A stretch of DNA of 64,000 nucleotides. It comes from Membranipora membranacea (taxonomy: Eukaryota > Bryozoa > Gymnolaemata > Cheilostomatida > Membraniporidae). Below, piece after piece: positions 47,301 through 59,600 of the stretch. Below the pieces are notes generated by a model. It worked only from the letters and a program-made list of their open reading frames with translations. It was not told where the DNA came from and did not search any database. The position numbers were made by a program, and so were the translations under genes. Location: contig OU612070.1 of NCBI GenBank assembly GCA_914767715.1, positions 24,914,025 through 24,978,024 of the forward strand, given 5' to 3'. Each line of letters begins with the position of its first letter. Within the stretch, counting starts at the first letter, position 1.

Positions 47301-49756
47301 ACCTAACGTACAAGTAAATTCACTAGGATTTTAATTTGGAAAGTAGTGGGGAAAAAAATTGGTGAAAACAGAAGAGGTATTATCAATTAGCTTAAGTATG
47401 GTCAAAAATGTATAACAAATTTCCCAGGAGAATTTTACCCATTATCTCCAGGCCTACTACTCAAAAACTGATAGGCCAATCATTATAATATGTCATTTGT
47501 ACCCAGGAATTTTCTTAGCTTTCAAAATATCACCTTGGCTTTATTTAATGGGGCAGAAGCAGAATGTGAAAGAGCTCTAGGCAATGTCATTGACCACGAC
47601 AGAGCTGATGCAGACCATTAATTTAGAGTGGCAACAGATAACAGATGACTGATAATATATCTGATAAGAAAAGACCAATTTGAGTTTATAATGTGCAATT
47701 TCCGCAAACTGAACAAATTCAAATGATGGGTCGTCAAAATGGAGGCAGCATTATAATTCATCAATCACACCATGACAGATGGAGTGAGAGCCCTTGGTCG
47801 GGCAATGACCTACACACCAATGTACTATTAGGCATTTATAGTTTCATTTCTTTAGGTTCTATTTCTGTAGTGCTTAATCCCCTACACTGGAGGCAATAGC
47901 TCTAAACTGGGTAATAAGGATGTAAGGGAATAACCATGATTTATTGGTTAGTACATTGATTATTAAAAATAAATTTTCTTTCCACTGCACATGTCCGCCT
48001 ATTGTCTCATTATATATTGATTGATTGATGAGTACTTTATTATCGATCAAAATACATTTGCAACGTATATAGTGGATCTGATTTGACATAAATTGATAAA
48101 AAGACTTCAGAGAGTTTGATACTATTATCATGAAGGCTGGATCATCATAAGACACTATAGGTTGTATTGTTTATGGCTACTGTCACCTACCTATGGCGCA
48201 GTGAATCGCCACCTGCAGAGACAATACCCATGTGGCTTCTGCAGAGCTCGACTCAAATATTTTTACAAACTCCGTGTATAAAACACCAAACGATAACATC
48301 ATCCCATCGACCACTGCATTCTGTAGAAACGAGCCGATCACTATCACCCAGCCGTATCCTGTATTAAGAGCAAGAAAATAGTTCGTTAATTAAGATTTCT
48401 ATAAGCCCATCTTATTTGCTAGATTGGCAGCACTGAAATTTACGCATGGATCAAACCTTAGAAAACGATACAGCATGATCAGATGTTCTATTGCTTGGCC
48501 TATCTCTATTTATGCGAGAGTTCAGTGGATGGTCATTTTCCACTAAGATCCTGAAGTGATCGCTGCTGTATGATTACAAGAAGCTGTATATTTTTATAAT
48601 CGGATCAGAAATCAGCTTATTATATAAATTCTAAGTTTTCATTCCATTTGTTTTCTCGTCTTGGGACGAGATGCATCCTCTTTGTCATTCATTGAGCAGT
48701 CTATATTTGACCTGGGTGCAGTTACCCCTTCAGTCAGTGATTCATTGGGATTTAACTGACTTTTTTTGCTGTCATTTCAATACTTAATTGGGAATCAGTA
48801 ATCAGTAATGTAATCTGCCTGCCGGTAATCAGTAATTGGGACGGATTTCCAAGAAATGGCAATAAGAAAACTTCTAACCTCAAAACTATAGCTCAAGCTT
48901 TACAACAATTTGTTCTACTGCTAATCTGGTAAGAAACGGAAACTTTTTACTGAGTCGAAAAATGGAAGGCTTTAACTCTGCATCCACAACAAAGGATACC
49001 ATTATGATATTCTTATCAACTCTCACAACCAGAATTTATAAACATAGGAAATCTCTCAAGTTGATACAGGGTTCGTATATCGCAACCGGATGAACTCTAA
49101 ATAACACAAAAACTTACAACAACCATTATTAGTATATTTAAATCTTAGCCAGAGAAGAAAAAATAGTTCAAAACCCTACTAATATAATTCATTATGAATA
49201 ATATCCCTTTTGGTGTCCTTCTTAGATGAAACACCAATGAAAGCATTTTTTGCACATTTTGATCCGAAATCTACTGTCTTGACATGACATTTAATTCAGA
49301 GACTAATTTACTTTTTAATTATTCATGTGCGTTTGCATTTCACAGTGACATTCCATGACTTGCATCACATTTAAAAAGCCTCAAATTATGCAAAGTTTAT
49401 AGTTTTAGTATAGCATATAGAAACTAATATCAGGACTAAAAATGACCGATGCCTCCCAAATAAGTGCAGGACATCAAATAGACTAAACACATTCTTTTAA
49501 TATTACATGAGATTTTTTAACTGAGTTTTTTTTTCTTTCAATCTTTTTCAATACGATTAACCTATCAATTAGGGTGGATTTTAAAGAAATGGCAATAAAC
49601 AAGCTTCAAACTTGGGCTTTTGCAATACTTTTTACCTCCCTCCAAATATTGTGGAGCTGATTCTTGTTTCAATGTATCCACTCCTTTGCTCTCTGCTGTA
49701 TCCGCTCCTTTTCTCTCTATGGTTTCTGTATCTGATGCCTTGTTACTCTCTGCCAT
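44306..49756 (-). CDS. SLC16-family (monocarboxylate transporter-like) protein, copy B
   Basis: Paralogue of the gene at 2230-7856 with the same six-exon structure and identical exon lengths: 49636-49756, 48191-48358, 46559-46702, 45419-46135, 44736-44861 and 44306-44505. All splice dinucleotides and phases are intact, giving 491 residues. I count 21 amino-acid differences from copy A: none in exon 1, three in exon 2, one in exon 3, twelve in exon 4, three in exon 5 and two in exon 6. Six of the twelve in exon 4 fall in the cytosolic loop between helices 6 and 7, and replacements clearly outnumber silent changes there. The donor after exon 1 is gtaaaa, weaker than the gtaaga of copy A. As in copy A, helix 8 has Ser where MCT1-4 have Asp. 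The reading frame is open; whether the gene is expressed cannot be seen. Confidence 0.88.
46830..47105 (-). mobile_element. tRNA-derived SINE in intron 2-3 of transporter B
   Basis: Duplicate of the SINE at 4800-5078, with the B box and GGCGCCGGCA stretch intact. Its head is slightly less damaged than the copy A version. Confidence 0.75.
47320..47880. other. Copy B-specific intronic segment
   Basis: Occupies the place of 5285-6030 in copy A without sequence similarity to it. No gene or terminal repeats were recognised. Confidence 0.5.
48017..48107 (-). mobile_element. 5'-truncated LINE-like insertion in transporter B intron
   Basis: These 90 bases are absent from copy A. On the minus strand the piece ends AATAAAGTACTCATCAATCA, a poly(A)-type signal followed by a TCAA tail, which is the 3' end of a non-LTR element severely truncated at its 5' end. 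It lies about 75 bases downstream of exon 2 in gene orientation. Confidence 0.65.
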
Positions 49757-49869
49757 CTCTCTATTGGTTTTGATCAAAGTGTTGTGTAATCTACAGAAGG
49801 ACAATGTTATTGTGAGGCAGTGACCGATTGATCTCTGGTTTTTACCCAACATCTGACACATAAATCATT

Positions 49870-51492
49870 CTTATATTGAGCTGTATCTCTGTGACAAGTA
49901 ATTAATTGACACTATTATTGACAGTAAAATCTGGCTCTACTGGTATATACTTATTATATATGCTATTATAGGTTATAAGCCACTGTGTCACAGAAAAGAA
50001 CAGTATTTTTTCTCATGTCAATTATTACTACACAATCAAATGGCTGCAATTTTACAATTGTTTTATACTTTTATTTACGCAATGCGTGAAATAGACTTCA
50101 GGTATAAAGAACAAATTTCATTCATGGCAATAAAAATTTTGGCGAAGAATAGGACGCCGACGGCCCAAGTTTCAAAAACTTGAGAGTACAGTACTACCTT
50201 GTCTGAGGCAAAGAAAGGAAAGGAAAGCTAATGACCTCTCCCCAACATTAAATATCCTGATGTTCAGCCAATCAGAATTCAGAGTTGCTTCAACAACCAA
50301 GCTGTGAGGAAAGCCTCATTAACCATGAGAAGCCAACTCATAAGTACTCAAACAATTTTAATCTAAAAGATCCATTTCTTACAAAATGGTAATTTCTCTG
50401 TGTTGGTTGGGCAGTTGGATCAACAAAATATACTCAAAACCTCCACAAAACTTGTAGTAAAATGCAGGACTACAGAATTTTTACAGTTCAAAGCACATAG
50501 TGTTAGAATGATGATCTAAGGGAGAAATGGCTCATACTGACTCATGATCTTGACTGGGCATGAAGGTCACTGATAAGCTAGACTTTTGTTACCGCAAAGA
50601 CATTGGAGTAAGGCTAGTCTGAGCCCCCCCCCCCATACTTTTGCCCCCCTTCCCCGCCTGACGGGTTTCCGGCGAGGGAAGGCTAATTATCTGTCCTGGG
50701 CGAGTTTCAATTGAGCCTGTACAAGGACAAATTCTTATAGCAATGGTCAGTGGGAATAAGGCAGATAATTAATATTGGCTAATAGCTGTTTCAGCCAATC
50801 CCAATCCCGTAAGAGTAGCCACCAGAGGCAGGTAGCCAATCAGATTTACCCCGGAATTCCGATACTCAATTTTACAGAAATCAGCTCATCCCTCAGTGCT
50901 GTGCCTGCGCAGAATTCAAATGGGTACTTACTCTTTAAATTTGTTGCTTTGATGTTGAGAGTGTAAGTTCTTGAACCTTGTGCTGTGTATAGCTCTTGTC
51001 ACTCTGTCTGGATAAATAAGCTGCAATGGATATATTGTGACATACTATTATTATCAAACACTACTTTGCTAATGGAAAGCCAGAAAAAATAAAAAGCTTC
51101 AAGTGAGATTTTAAGCATTCTATGATCATAACGACGATGTTTGAAAGTGAAAAGCCACATGTCGCACTGGTATTCATTTGAAGCTTTAGACACAGTGTCG
51201 CAGTGTCGGTGCAGTTATTTAATTAAATTTGTTAACTTTTAGTTACAGCATCTGGTTATCATTGCTAACCTAGTTTAGAAAGTGTCACTCATCATAACGA
51301 AGAATGATTTAATTGATAAAATCTAAGTTTGCTAATATGTATTTAAAATTATAAAGTGAAGAAAGTAGGTACAACAAGGGTGCTTTTGGCAGTCTTACGC
51401 ATCAAGAATCTTTCCCCTGTGGTGCATAGGAGTCCGGCACACTTTGATTATTCAATGATGTTATTATTTTCTTAAAATTAAAAAACAATCAA
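49870..51492. other. 1.6-kb insertion present only in copy B
   Basis: Located upstream of transporter B between two stretches adjacent in copy A (7968 and 7973). It contains a dispersed repeat (50535-50945) with a nested GC-rich fragment of the TAGTCT family (from 50614). No gene was recognised. Confidence 0.65.
50535..50945 (+). repeat. Dispersed repeat, member 1
   Basis: Collinear with 55285-55650: GACTGGGCATG and CACTGATAA near the start, then CAGGTAGCCAATCAGAT, and GCGCAGAAT near the end. The TAGTCT-family fragment at about 50614-50695 interrupts this copy only. Confidence 0.7.
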
Positions 51493-51756
51493 CAGAATTT
51501 AACATAATAGATTTTGATGGTTCATCATTTTTTTGAAACATGGGTTGTATTTTTGTGAAATAATTTTTTTCCTGTCATTGACACAACTGTTGTTAATTTT
51601 GTGAGATAGGTAAAGAAAATAATCTGCAGAAAACATTTGTTTATACCACCTACCATTCCACCAACATGCCATTCATCTTAGCCAGGTCCTTGCAGAATGG
51701 AACTACAAAAACCGAAGGTCTGCTTTGCACACCCAACATGCAGCAAACAGATCCTG

Positions 51757-51999
51757 GGGGGTCTTTCAATTAGAAACAGCCAAAATCGCAATCTGATTGC
51801 TCACTCACTGAGTGAGTGAGACCTGCTAGGGGTCTCGCTTTTAGATCGCTCACTCTTTGATGGAGCTATATAGATTCTGAGTGAGCGATCTGAGAACGAA
51901 TTTGTCTAATTGAAACACCAAGTGAGCGATAATTTTGAGCGATGTGATAGTGATAATCTGCTTTAGTAAAGCATCACTCTTTCTAATTGAAATACCCCC
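51757..51999. mobile_element. MITE with ~20-bp terminal inverted repeats (copy B)
   Basis: Duplicate of the MITE at 10239-10451. The right end has one substitution (AATACCCC for AAGACCCC). The interior has an extra 34 bases with a CTCACTCACTGAGTGAGTGAG palindrome (21 bases, of which the central 20 pair) that is missing in copy A. It is nested in the same SINE. Confidence 0.75.
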
Positions 52000-52044
52000 C
52001 TGTCTGCAGCTCTTCGATATAAAGAGTAGTCATATTTCTGACGG

Positions 52045-53225
52045 GCAAGGGTATAGAGACCAGCTTGAGTACCATGGGTCCAATCACCTTATGGATTAAC
52101 TCTCTCCTCATTTAAAGCCTAGAATTAAAACAGGAACCAAACTGCACCTCCCTCGCTTATAAGTAGCCACATCGGCATTAATAAAAAAACATAGCTGTCA
52201 TTGTCAATATGATGGTAAGCAGCAACATCCTTTATTACTTCATAAAAGGAAGAACATCAAGGGCAATACTTCAAAATATTGACAAACTATTAACCTTTCC
52301 TGTTTTCTGATGTTTCTCTTTCCCTGTCCTGCCAGTTGAATTTATAGATATGCTACACAGAGTAGGATACATATGAGGTATATCGTTACTCTGTGATTTG
52401 TTAGAAGTCTCAAATCGCATCTTGAATTCAGAGACAGAGCTATAGATCATGCAAATGACATGTTACAATGTGGATCAAATTTGATAATCTCTAAGTACAG
52501 TTGGATTTCTTTCCAAATAATTTGTTGACCTCACATTTTCCTTCTTGAATTATTGTGATGTAACTTTGCAGAGTGAGTCATTTTTAGTTAGCCGTCAGAC
52601 GTCATGGCTGATTTTACCAATGCAATGTATACAAAAAATAATGTATGTGGAAATTGCCAAAGATTGGTGCATTGTGTCGCTCACAATCCACTTTATCTTT
52701 GGAGGATTACATAGGAACTGACTCAATGATTCAGGAACACAAGATCCTTATTCTCAAATAATCAAGCCTTAGCATACCTAGATGTCATTCAAAGTCAATG
52801 AATGCACAATAATTTAGTAACTGTGGTGGATGCAATGACGATCAAATTTCTAGTATAGATTAAATTAAAATCATGAATGGTAATTAATGATAAATTATGT
52901 TGACAAACTCGGTATTGTCAAAAACGTCCAAAGAGGTCCATCCTGGTGCTGATCATCCTGGACCTTGAGCAAAACCAAAATATCTGATGAAGATTCGGCA
53001 TCAACAGTTCAGTAGTGAGATATACATAATTCTTACAAACTCATACAGAGCCATACTTGATTTTGGGCTAACAAGTGTATTTGTTATTGCTGTGTTGTCA
53101 TTTTATAAGGCATGTAATCGATATCTATCAACAACCAACCAGAATTCAGGAAGTGGTACATCACAAAAGTAAATTTGACAAACCAAATACTATCAACCAT
53201 CTAATTATATACACCCATAAAAAAC
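52045..53225. other. Copy B-specific spacer, no gene seen
   Basis: Occupies the position of 10500-14905 in copy A. AT-rich, with no LINE fragment and no supported exon. Confidence 0.4.
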
Positions 53226-53989
53226 ATCATCAAAGAAAATAATTCCCATAACAATTCATCAGCAAACTTACTGCAGAGGCTCCTCTCTAAATTATTGTCA
53301 ATTGTGCCCTTGTGTGTTTGTGATCTACATAATTAACGTTTTGAGATATTGGTGCAAGTGGAAATAGACTTTCTAGCAACCCTAGCTGCCTAAATACTTT
53401 GTGTTGGCCAAGTCTGCAATACTATGAGAGAGTATGATTTTCTGCTGTGGTGGGTATGCCTTATTTAATTCCCTTCGGATCAGGACTCAAAAGAATGGAG
53501 GTATTCTGTATGTACAGCAACATCGTGCATGCAGATAAAAGAACCTTCCTAAATGGTATAGCTCTGTACAGGAGGACGCTATGCGATATGCTTCACACTG
53601 GATTAAGGCTGTCAGTGGTTGAAGAGTGGCACTAATGACTTGGTAATCTAGTCGTCACTATAAAGCACTTCAAAGTCAGCACATCAGTACCAGTCATTGT
53701 CAACCCTGACAGACAGCAAAATATTATTATTATACAAATCAATTCCAGCAAGGACAAATCGTGATCCTGTCAAATTCTCTTTGCATATATTACTTTATAT
53801 TTACATACAGTTTGTCTGTTACCCAAAAGCTCAGGTAGACTTTGTCCTCTCGCTGTATTACTTTCTACTGATACTATGCTATGTAGATGACACTAATTAA
53901 TTCAGTTTCATCAATGAATCACACATCACATATTGGCATGTTCTAACCACAGAGTTATCATATCCTATATATTATATATTATTGTATAA

Positions 53990-56690
53990 CAACTCTATGG
54001 TTAAAACTGACAAAACAATATCCCACATTGGGACGATTGCAGGGCTAAATGTGGCGGAAGGAGTCTTACACCTATTTAGAAAATTGTCTAAATTTCACGC
54101 ATGGACGAGTATGTACGGAGCCGTTTCATCTGACCGATATAATTACAACCAACAATATTAGTGCTTTTCAAAGTTTCGGTTTCCTGTTAATATCAGAACT
54201 AATTTTTTGCTACTAAATAATAGAATTGAAGTTTTTCAGCAACATCAATTAAATGTCAGTAAGGAAAGATTTGCCAATTTATTATGCGAACAAGCTTGTC
54301 AAGACAGGCTTACCATCTGTGTACCACTCAAAAAAATAAAAACACTTTAGTAAGCTTCCTCTTCTGAGGAAATCTTGCATTATAATGTGTGAAAGTTTAG
54401 GAACAAAATATTTCTCATGAAATAACTTTGTATTTGTGCACACTTTGTTTGTTTTAGGTTTCCTAAGCAATAGACGGGTAGGGGGTTCAGCCAATTAGCA
54501 CTGGGTTTGAGAAAAACACGGGTGGTAAAGCAGATGGCAACAACGCAACGATACTGGCATTATTGCGGGTGATTTCGATGCCAACCCAATTCACAACCGT
54601 GAAGTTTCGCCATGCAATCAACCCAATGTGGACCGACCTATACTGCTGAACCAGTACGCTTCTTGCCTGACCAGACCAGAACCTGAAAAGTTAGTGAGGA
54701 ACTGAACCAGAATCAGAAAGCAATTGTGTTCTAGTACATTCGTACTAAAAGTTTGGAAATTGTCATCACTCATTAGTCTCAGCCAAGTCTAAGTGCTTAG
54801 ACAGCTGCAATGCAATGTGTTACTGGCTTATATTTTCAACCACTCATTTTCCAATGAGTCGTTGATAATGTACTTACTGCAATTATAATTATGTGTGTCC
54901 TCCATTTCTGCTACCAAAAGAATATTAAATATCAGAACCAGTTGATAAAGCAGTAACATATTATATTCTGTAATATATTATATAGCAGTAACATATTATA
55001 TAGCAGTAACATATTCCTTTCTGTTTCTCTTTTTTTGTTTTCAAAAAAGAATTTTTCTGGCACTGAGTGCAAAACATTTTGAATGAGATGACTTTGGTTG
55101 CCAATAAAAGTATATATATTATATTTAGTTTAAGACACAAATGATTATTGGGATGATTTTATTCTTTTGAGACTATTACATTTACATCTACTAAAATACA
55201 AAAACAAGTAGTAAAATTACTCGGGGTAAGGAAAATATTTGGCAACGAATCATTTTATTTATTTATTGTACCCTACATTTATACTGACTCTGGTGATCTG
55301 ACTGGGCATGTAGATCACTGATAAACTAGGCTATCATTACCACAAAGCAGGTGTCGTAGGGCTTAGTATGCATCATGCGTGACTTGAATTTGCGCATGTG
55401 CAAGTACAATGAGTTTAGTTTGGGTTCTGATTGCAACTTTGGAAAGGGGAAATAGGATACCCCTGAATAAACTGTCAATCAAAATCAGCTACTATTGACA
55501 AGAGAGGATAACTATTAATAACAAATCCGCACGCTTTGGGGCGTATGCCACCAGAGCAGGTAGCCAATCAGATGGCTTCGGTATTCCGAGACTCAATTTT
55601 GCAGAGATCAGCTCATGCCCAGAGCTGAGCATGCGCAGAATGCCCTACATTGGTAAATACAGCAATCAAAGAAAGTACACAAAAATTGAGAAAATTCTCA
55701 GAATTGAATAACAATTTAACCAACCAATCAGGCAAAAAATACTTCCCAAACATTGCATCCTTTAGCAGCATTAATTAACCTATGATAGAAGGGGTGATAA
55801 TTACACTGTTACGATACAAATATTACTTAATTAATTCTTAAAACTTAATTCAACTTACAAATGATGACTGGTTAGGTCACTTCTCGATCTACTAAGTGTG
55901 TGAGGCATACATACTAGTTGATCCATCAGGTTTCTACAGTCAAAAGTAACGAAAAATAAGTAAAGAAAATTGTCACAATTAATTTCGGTCGCCTTTTCTT
56001 ACAAACATGATTACAATAATACACAGGTAATAATAGTAAAACAAGTATAATAAAACATTAAACTTACATGTCCTCTTGCAAAGTCAGTACTCAGAATATA
56101 ATATATATACTACATCTCCCATGTAAGTCAGTATTGGAGTGAAGATGAAGTGATAGCTGATAAACTTAGTAAATGAAACTCTGGCCACATTTTTCTGATT
56201 AAATGTGCAGAGAGTAAAATAACGCTTTAACTTGCTTCTCTAAGGTAATGCCAATATGACTAAGGTAATGATAATATGAATTCTGCAGCAATCTGAGTGA
56301 GGTCGAGCCAAGAAAGGTTACAGGATCCGTCATAAGATCCTTTATGGGCGGTGCTTAGGCGGATAAATACATAAATAATTTAGCCTGCTTTTCTGAAGTC
56401 AGGTCGGGACGCACATAGCAATCGCTAGCCTGGTCAGGAAGGGTGTATGCTGTACACCCGAACCACATCAGAGAGCATACCCAGGCTAGCTCCTTGCTGT
56501 GGCGGCAAAACTCACACTCACATTCATACAGCACATGGTTTTGCTTCATTATCCAGGCAGCAGTACTAAAATTGCTCAACCGACTCTCCATGACTCTTCT
56601 CTCTATTTTGCGGTGCAAATAAACTCTTCTGTGACAGCTAAGAACGTACAGTTACATTAAACTCGTTGGTTATCAAATCTTTGCTTTCAG
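53990..56690. other. Spacer upstream of the Ulp1-like gene
   Basis: Contains a short tandem array of ATATTATATAGCAGTAAC units (54955-55020), the dispersed repeat at 55285-55650 and a 10-bp-arm hairpin (GCTAGCCTGG at 56424-56433, reverse complement at 56481-56490). A 5' UTR exon of the gene to the right should lie here, because its first coding exon begins at an acceptor. Confidence 0.4.
55285..55650 (+). repeat. Dispersed repeat, member 2
   Basis: Uninterrupted partner of 50535-50945, outside the segmental duplication, so the two are independent insertions of one family. Confidence 0.7.
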
Positions 56691-56691
56691 T

Positions 56692-59600
56692 ATGGAGAAT
56701 AAGGAAAGAAATTTGAAAACATTTCTTACGGTGGGTATTTAGTACTACATACTTACTACCACTTACTTACAAGTTACTTGTTGGCTAGCAATCACCTTTC
56801 ACTACTTTTCAGAAGGTAGAGGCAATATAGCTTTTCTCCATATCTGGTCCGGGTCATCAACAGACTACAGAGTCGTCCGCCCAAGTATGCCAAGTCCTAT
56901 CTCAGCCAACCACAGGTGGTGCCTCCAGAAGTCTGGAACCAGGTGGGAGACTCTTGTTCCATAGCTTAGCCATGCTGAGCATGAAGTTGTTCTACTAGCA
57001 CTTGGTATTGCAGTGAGGTTTCATAAACTGTGTTGGTGACGCCTGGAGAAGCCTATCGTTAAGCCATAGGGATTGGCTTCTCCAGTTGTTGTAAGTAGTA
57101 AAGTTGAAGTAGTATCAGACAAGTATGTCACATCGTGTGTGTGTAAATATGTGTGCAACAATGAACAACATGGTCATGAGGATGTTACCAAACTGTTAAC
57201 CAGTGAGTAACAGCCACAATGAGGTGATTGAGTTACTGTGAAAATAGAAGAGAGCTTGTCTAAGCACTCATCATATATATTCATAGCTACAAGAATGGTC
57301 ATTCAAAAAACTGGATACTAATTAAACAGTACTCAAGTGGCTAACTGACTCCTTGCCTAAACTAAAGAGTTACCATTCATTACAAGGCTGATGAGAAATA
57401 TTACAATAAATATATATATTATATATACATGTATATATATATTGTAATATGTATAATATATATATAATATATTTACATATATATATTGTAATATTGCTCA
57501 TCAGCTATGTAATGAATGGTAAGTCTTGACATTACACATTGTATATATATACATGACATGTCATGACTAATAAACCTGAGGGGTCTTTCAATTAGAAACA
57601 GCCAAAATCGTAATCTGATGGCTCACTCAATGATGGAACTATATACATACTGATTGTGATAGTGATAACTTGTTTTAGTAATGCATCGCTCTATCTAACT
57701 GAAATATTCCACAGGGTCCCTGGCAGCAATGAAAGGCCACCCTTGGGTTTATGTTTGTTATGCACCAAACAGAAACCCAAAGGGACCGTTCCGACATAGA
57801 CCATAGTTTGGGGGTAGACTTATGATTATGATCACTTACACTGCAGACACCCAACGCATGCCACATCTAACTCATTAAACCATTGATTAAGTTACATGCA
57901 TCTTGCGTTCAGTAACCACTTGATGGTGATTCTCAGCAGTTGTGTATAGACTACTCATGATATACATTAGAATTACACAAGACATATGGTCAGTAGATTA
58001 CAGGGACTGGTTAGCAGGCTGAGCACCACGACTCACCAAGGGCTTGATGAGAGTGATTGAGGGAGCAGTTACACATATGGCCAGGGTGGTTAGGGGCAGG
58101 ATTGCCTGTCTGTACATGTTCTATTAGAGATGTACAGACAGACAAACCACAAATCTTTGTTGACATATCAGGCATAAGCTTATCTTTGATTTGAGGACAT
58201 TGAACTCACTGACAGACTGACTTGCCTGGTCAATTCTAGCTTGTCTTGGCAAGTTACGATGTTGACTCGAGCTGATAACAACCCGTCCGGAAGAGAGTTT
58301 TTTCCTCTAGAAACAGGGGAAGAAAACTGCTAGAATAGGTTTCCACTTATCAATCAAATTTATTGCTAGATTCAACGCGTTTCTCCCCATTGATAAGCGG
58401 GAACAGTTTACATTAGGCTTTATTTTAACCATCAAAGCATGCCCAGACAGGCGTGTTCATTACAAAAGCTTCACTAAAGCAAGTTTCATTATATTGTAGC
58501 AAAGGAAAGCGAATATCTCGGCTGATAAGCGGCCATTGGACTCCCTGCTGATGAAGGTAAAAACATAGAATGATTCGTTTTTGGTTCATGATAATTTTAA
58601 TCAGTCATATACTTCATCTGTTGCTCTCCTTCTTTGTTCTCTTTTTTGGAGATTGAGAGATTAATGTTTAGTGAATGTGACTTGCTAGAACCACTTATCA
58701 TTGTGATGCAAGTGCTGAAGGTTTTATTAGGCCCCAGGTGTGCTCCGACCTACCTAAAAATTGAGATCAAGTTGCGGCCTCACCTCTAAGGTACCCACTA
58801 TTTTGCCATCTACTCTTCGGAATGCAGTTTGCAATTTGAACCAACATATTGTACCTAGGCCAATAAAAAAAAATTTCCAATCTGTTTTAGTCTTCTTTTA
58901 CTTGTGCAGTCCTGTGAGACTCTCACACGTGGCTTTGCTTTCTACTCAACACCTGAAGAAAGCGATGCGATAGACAACATAGGGCTACCTGGCTTTAGCT
59001 GTTCTCAAATCTGTCACTCTGAATTTATATAGCTCCAGTAGGGAGAAATCAGATAGTGATTTTTGCAGTTTGTTAGCGAAAGACCTGCTGAATGACTTGT
59101 TTCGTATATTTTAGACAGTTAAACTCCATGAAAGAGGATTTGACTGCATCTTGGCAGTGAGAATCGGTGACCAGTTGGCAGTTGAAGGTTGGTATGATGG
59201 CCTCCATCTAGGTTTAACAGTCAGTTTTGACTATATTTGGTGATGATAGATTTGAGAACCTGGCAAAGATAATTGTTCTATGAAACCTTTAAAACTTTAA
59301 ATTGAAATGACCTGGCAGCATTTTATGTGGCAGCATGGTCAATACTAATCCATCATTATATTTCAAATGAAAGTTTATGATTAGTATAATAATGAATTAG
59401 TGAATAGCATCTTTGGCAGAGTCTGAATTTCAATTAACAGATCAAATTTAAATTCAGCAAGTCTAGCCTAAGACCCAAACATTGATGTTGATGCATTTAT
59501 TTTGGTCCATGTAACTATGCATGTGGCTAGTCTTAGAGCTCAGATGTGGATCATGATTTCAAGTGGATCTTTGAACTTGTAACACCATTCTGTAGGGGAA

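Larger units (their letters stand above)
42160..53985. repeat. Segmental duplication, copy B
   Basis: Second copy of the segment at 1-16135. It begins at about 42163, with a stretch matching the first bases of the window, and stops matching near 53975. Copy B alone carries 49870-51492, about 90 bases at 48017-48107, about 75 bases near 43798-43872, and an unrelated replacement at 47320-47880. The sequence to the right of copy B (53990 onward) does not resemble the sequence to the right of copy A (16135 onward). That argues against a simple duplicated haplotype, although an assembly artefact is not excluded. Confidence 0.95.

Noticed and set aside
1-53985. Simple haplotype duplicate in the assembly
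   Set aside because: Not excluded, but the flanks to the right of the two copies share no similarity over the 10 kb visible, which plain haplotypes should show.
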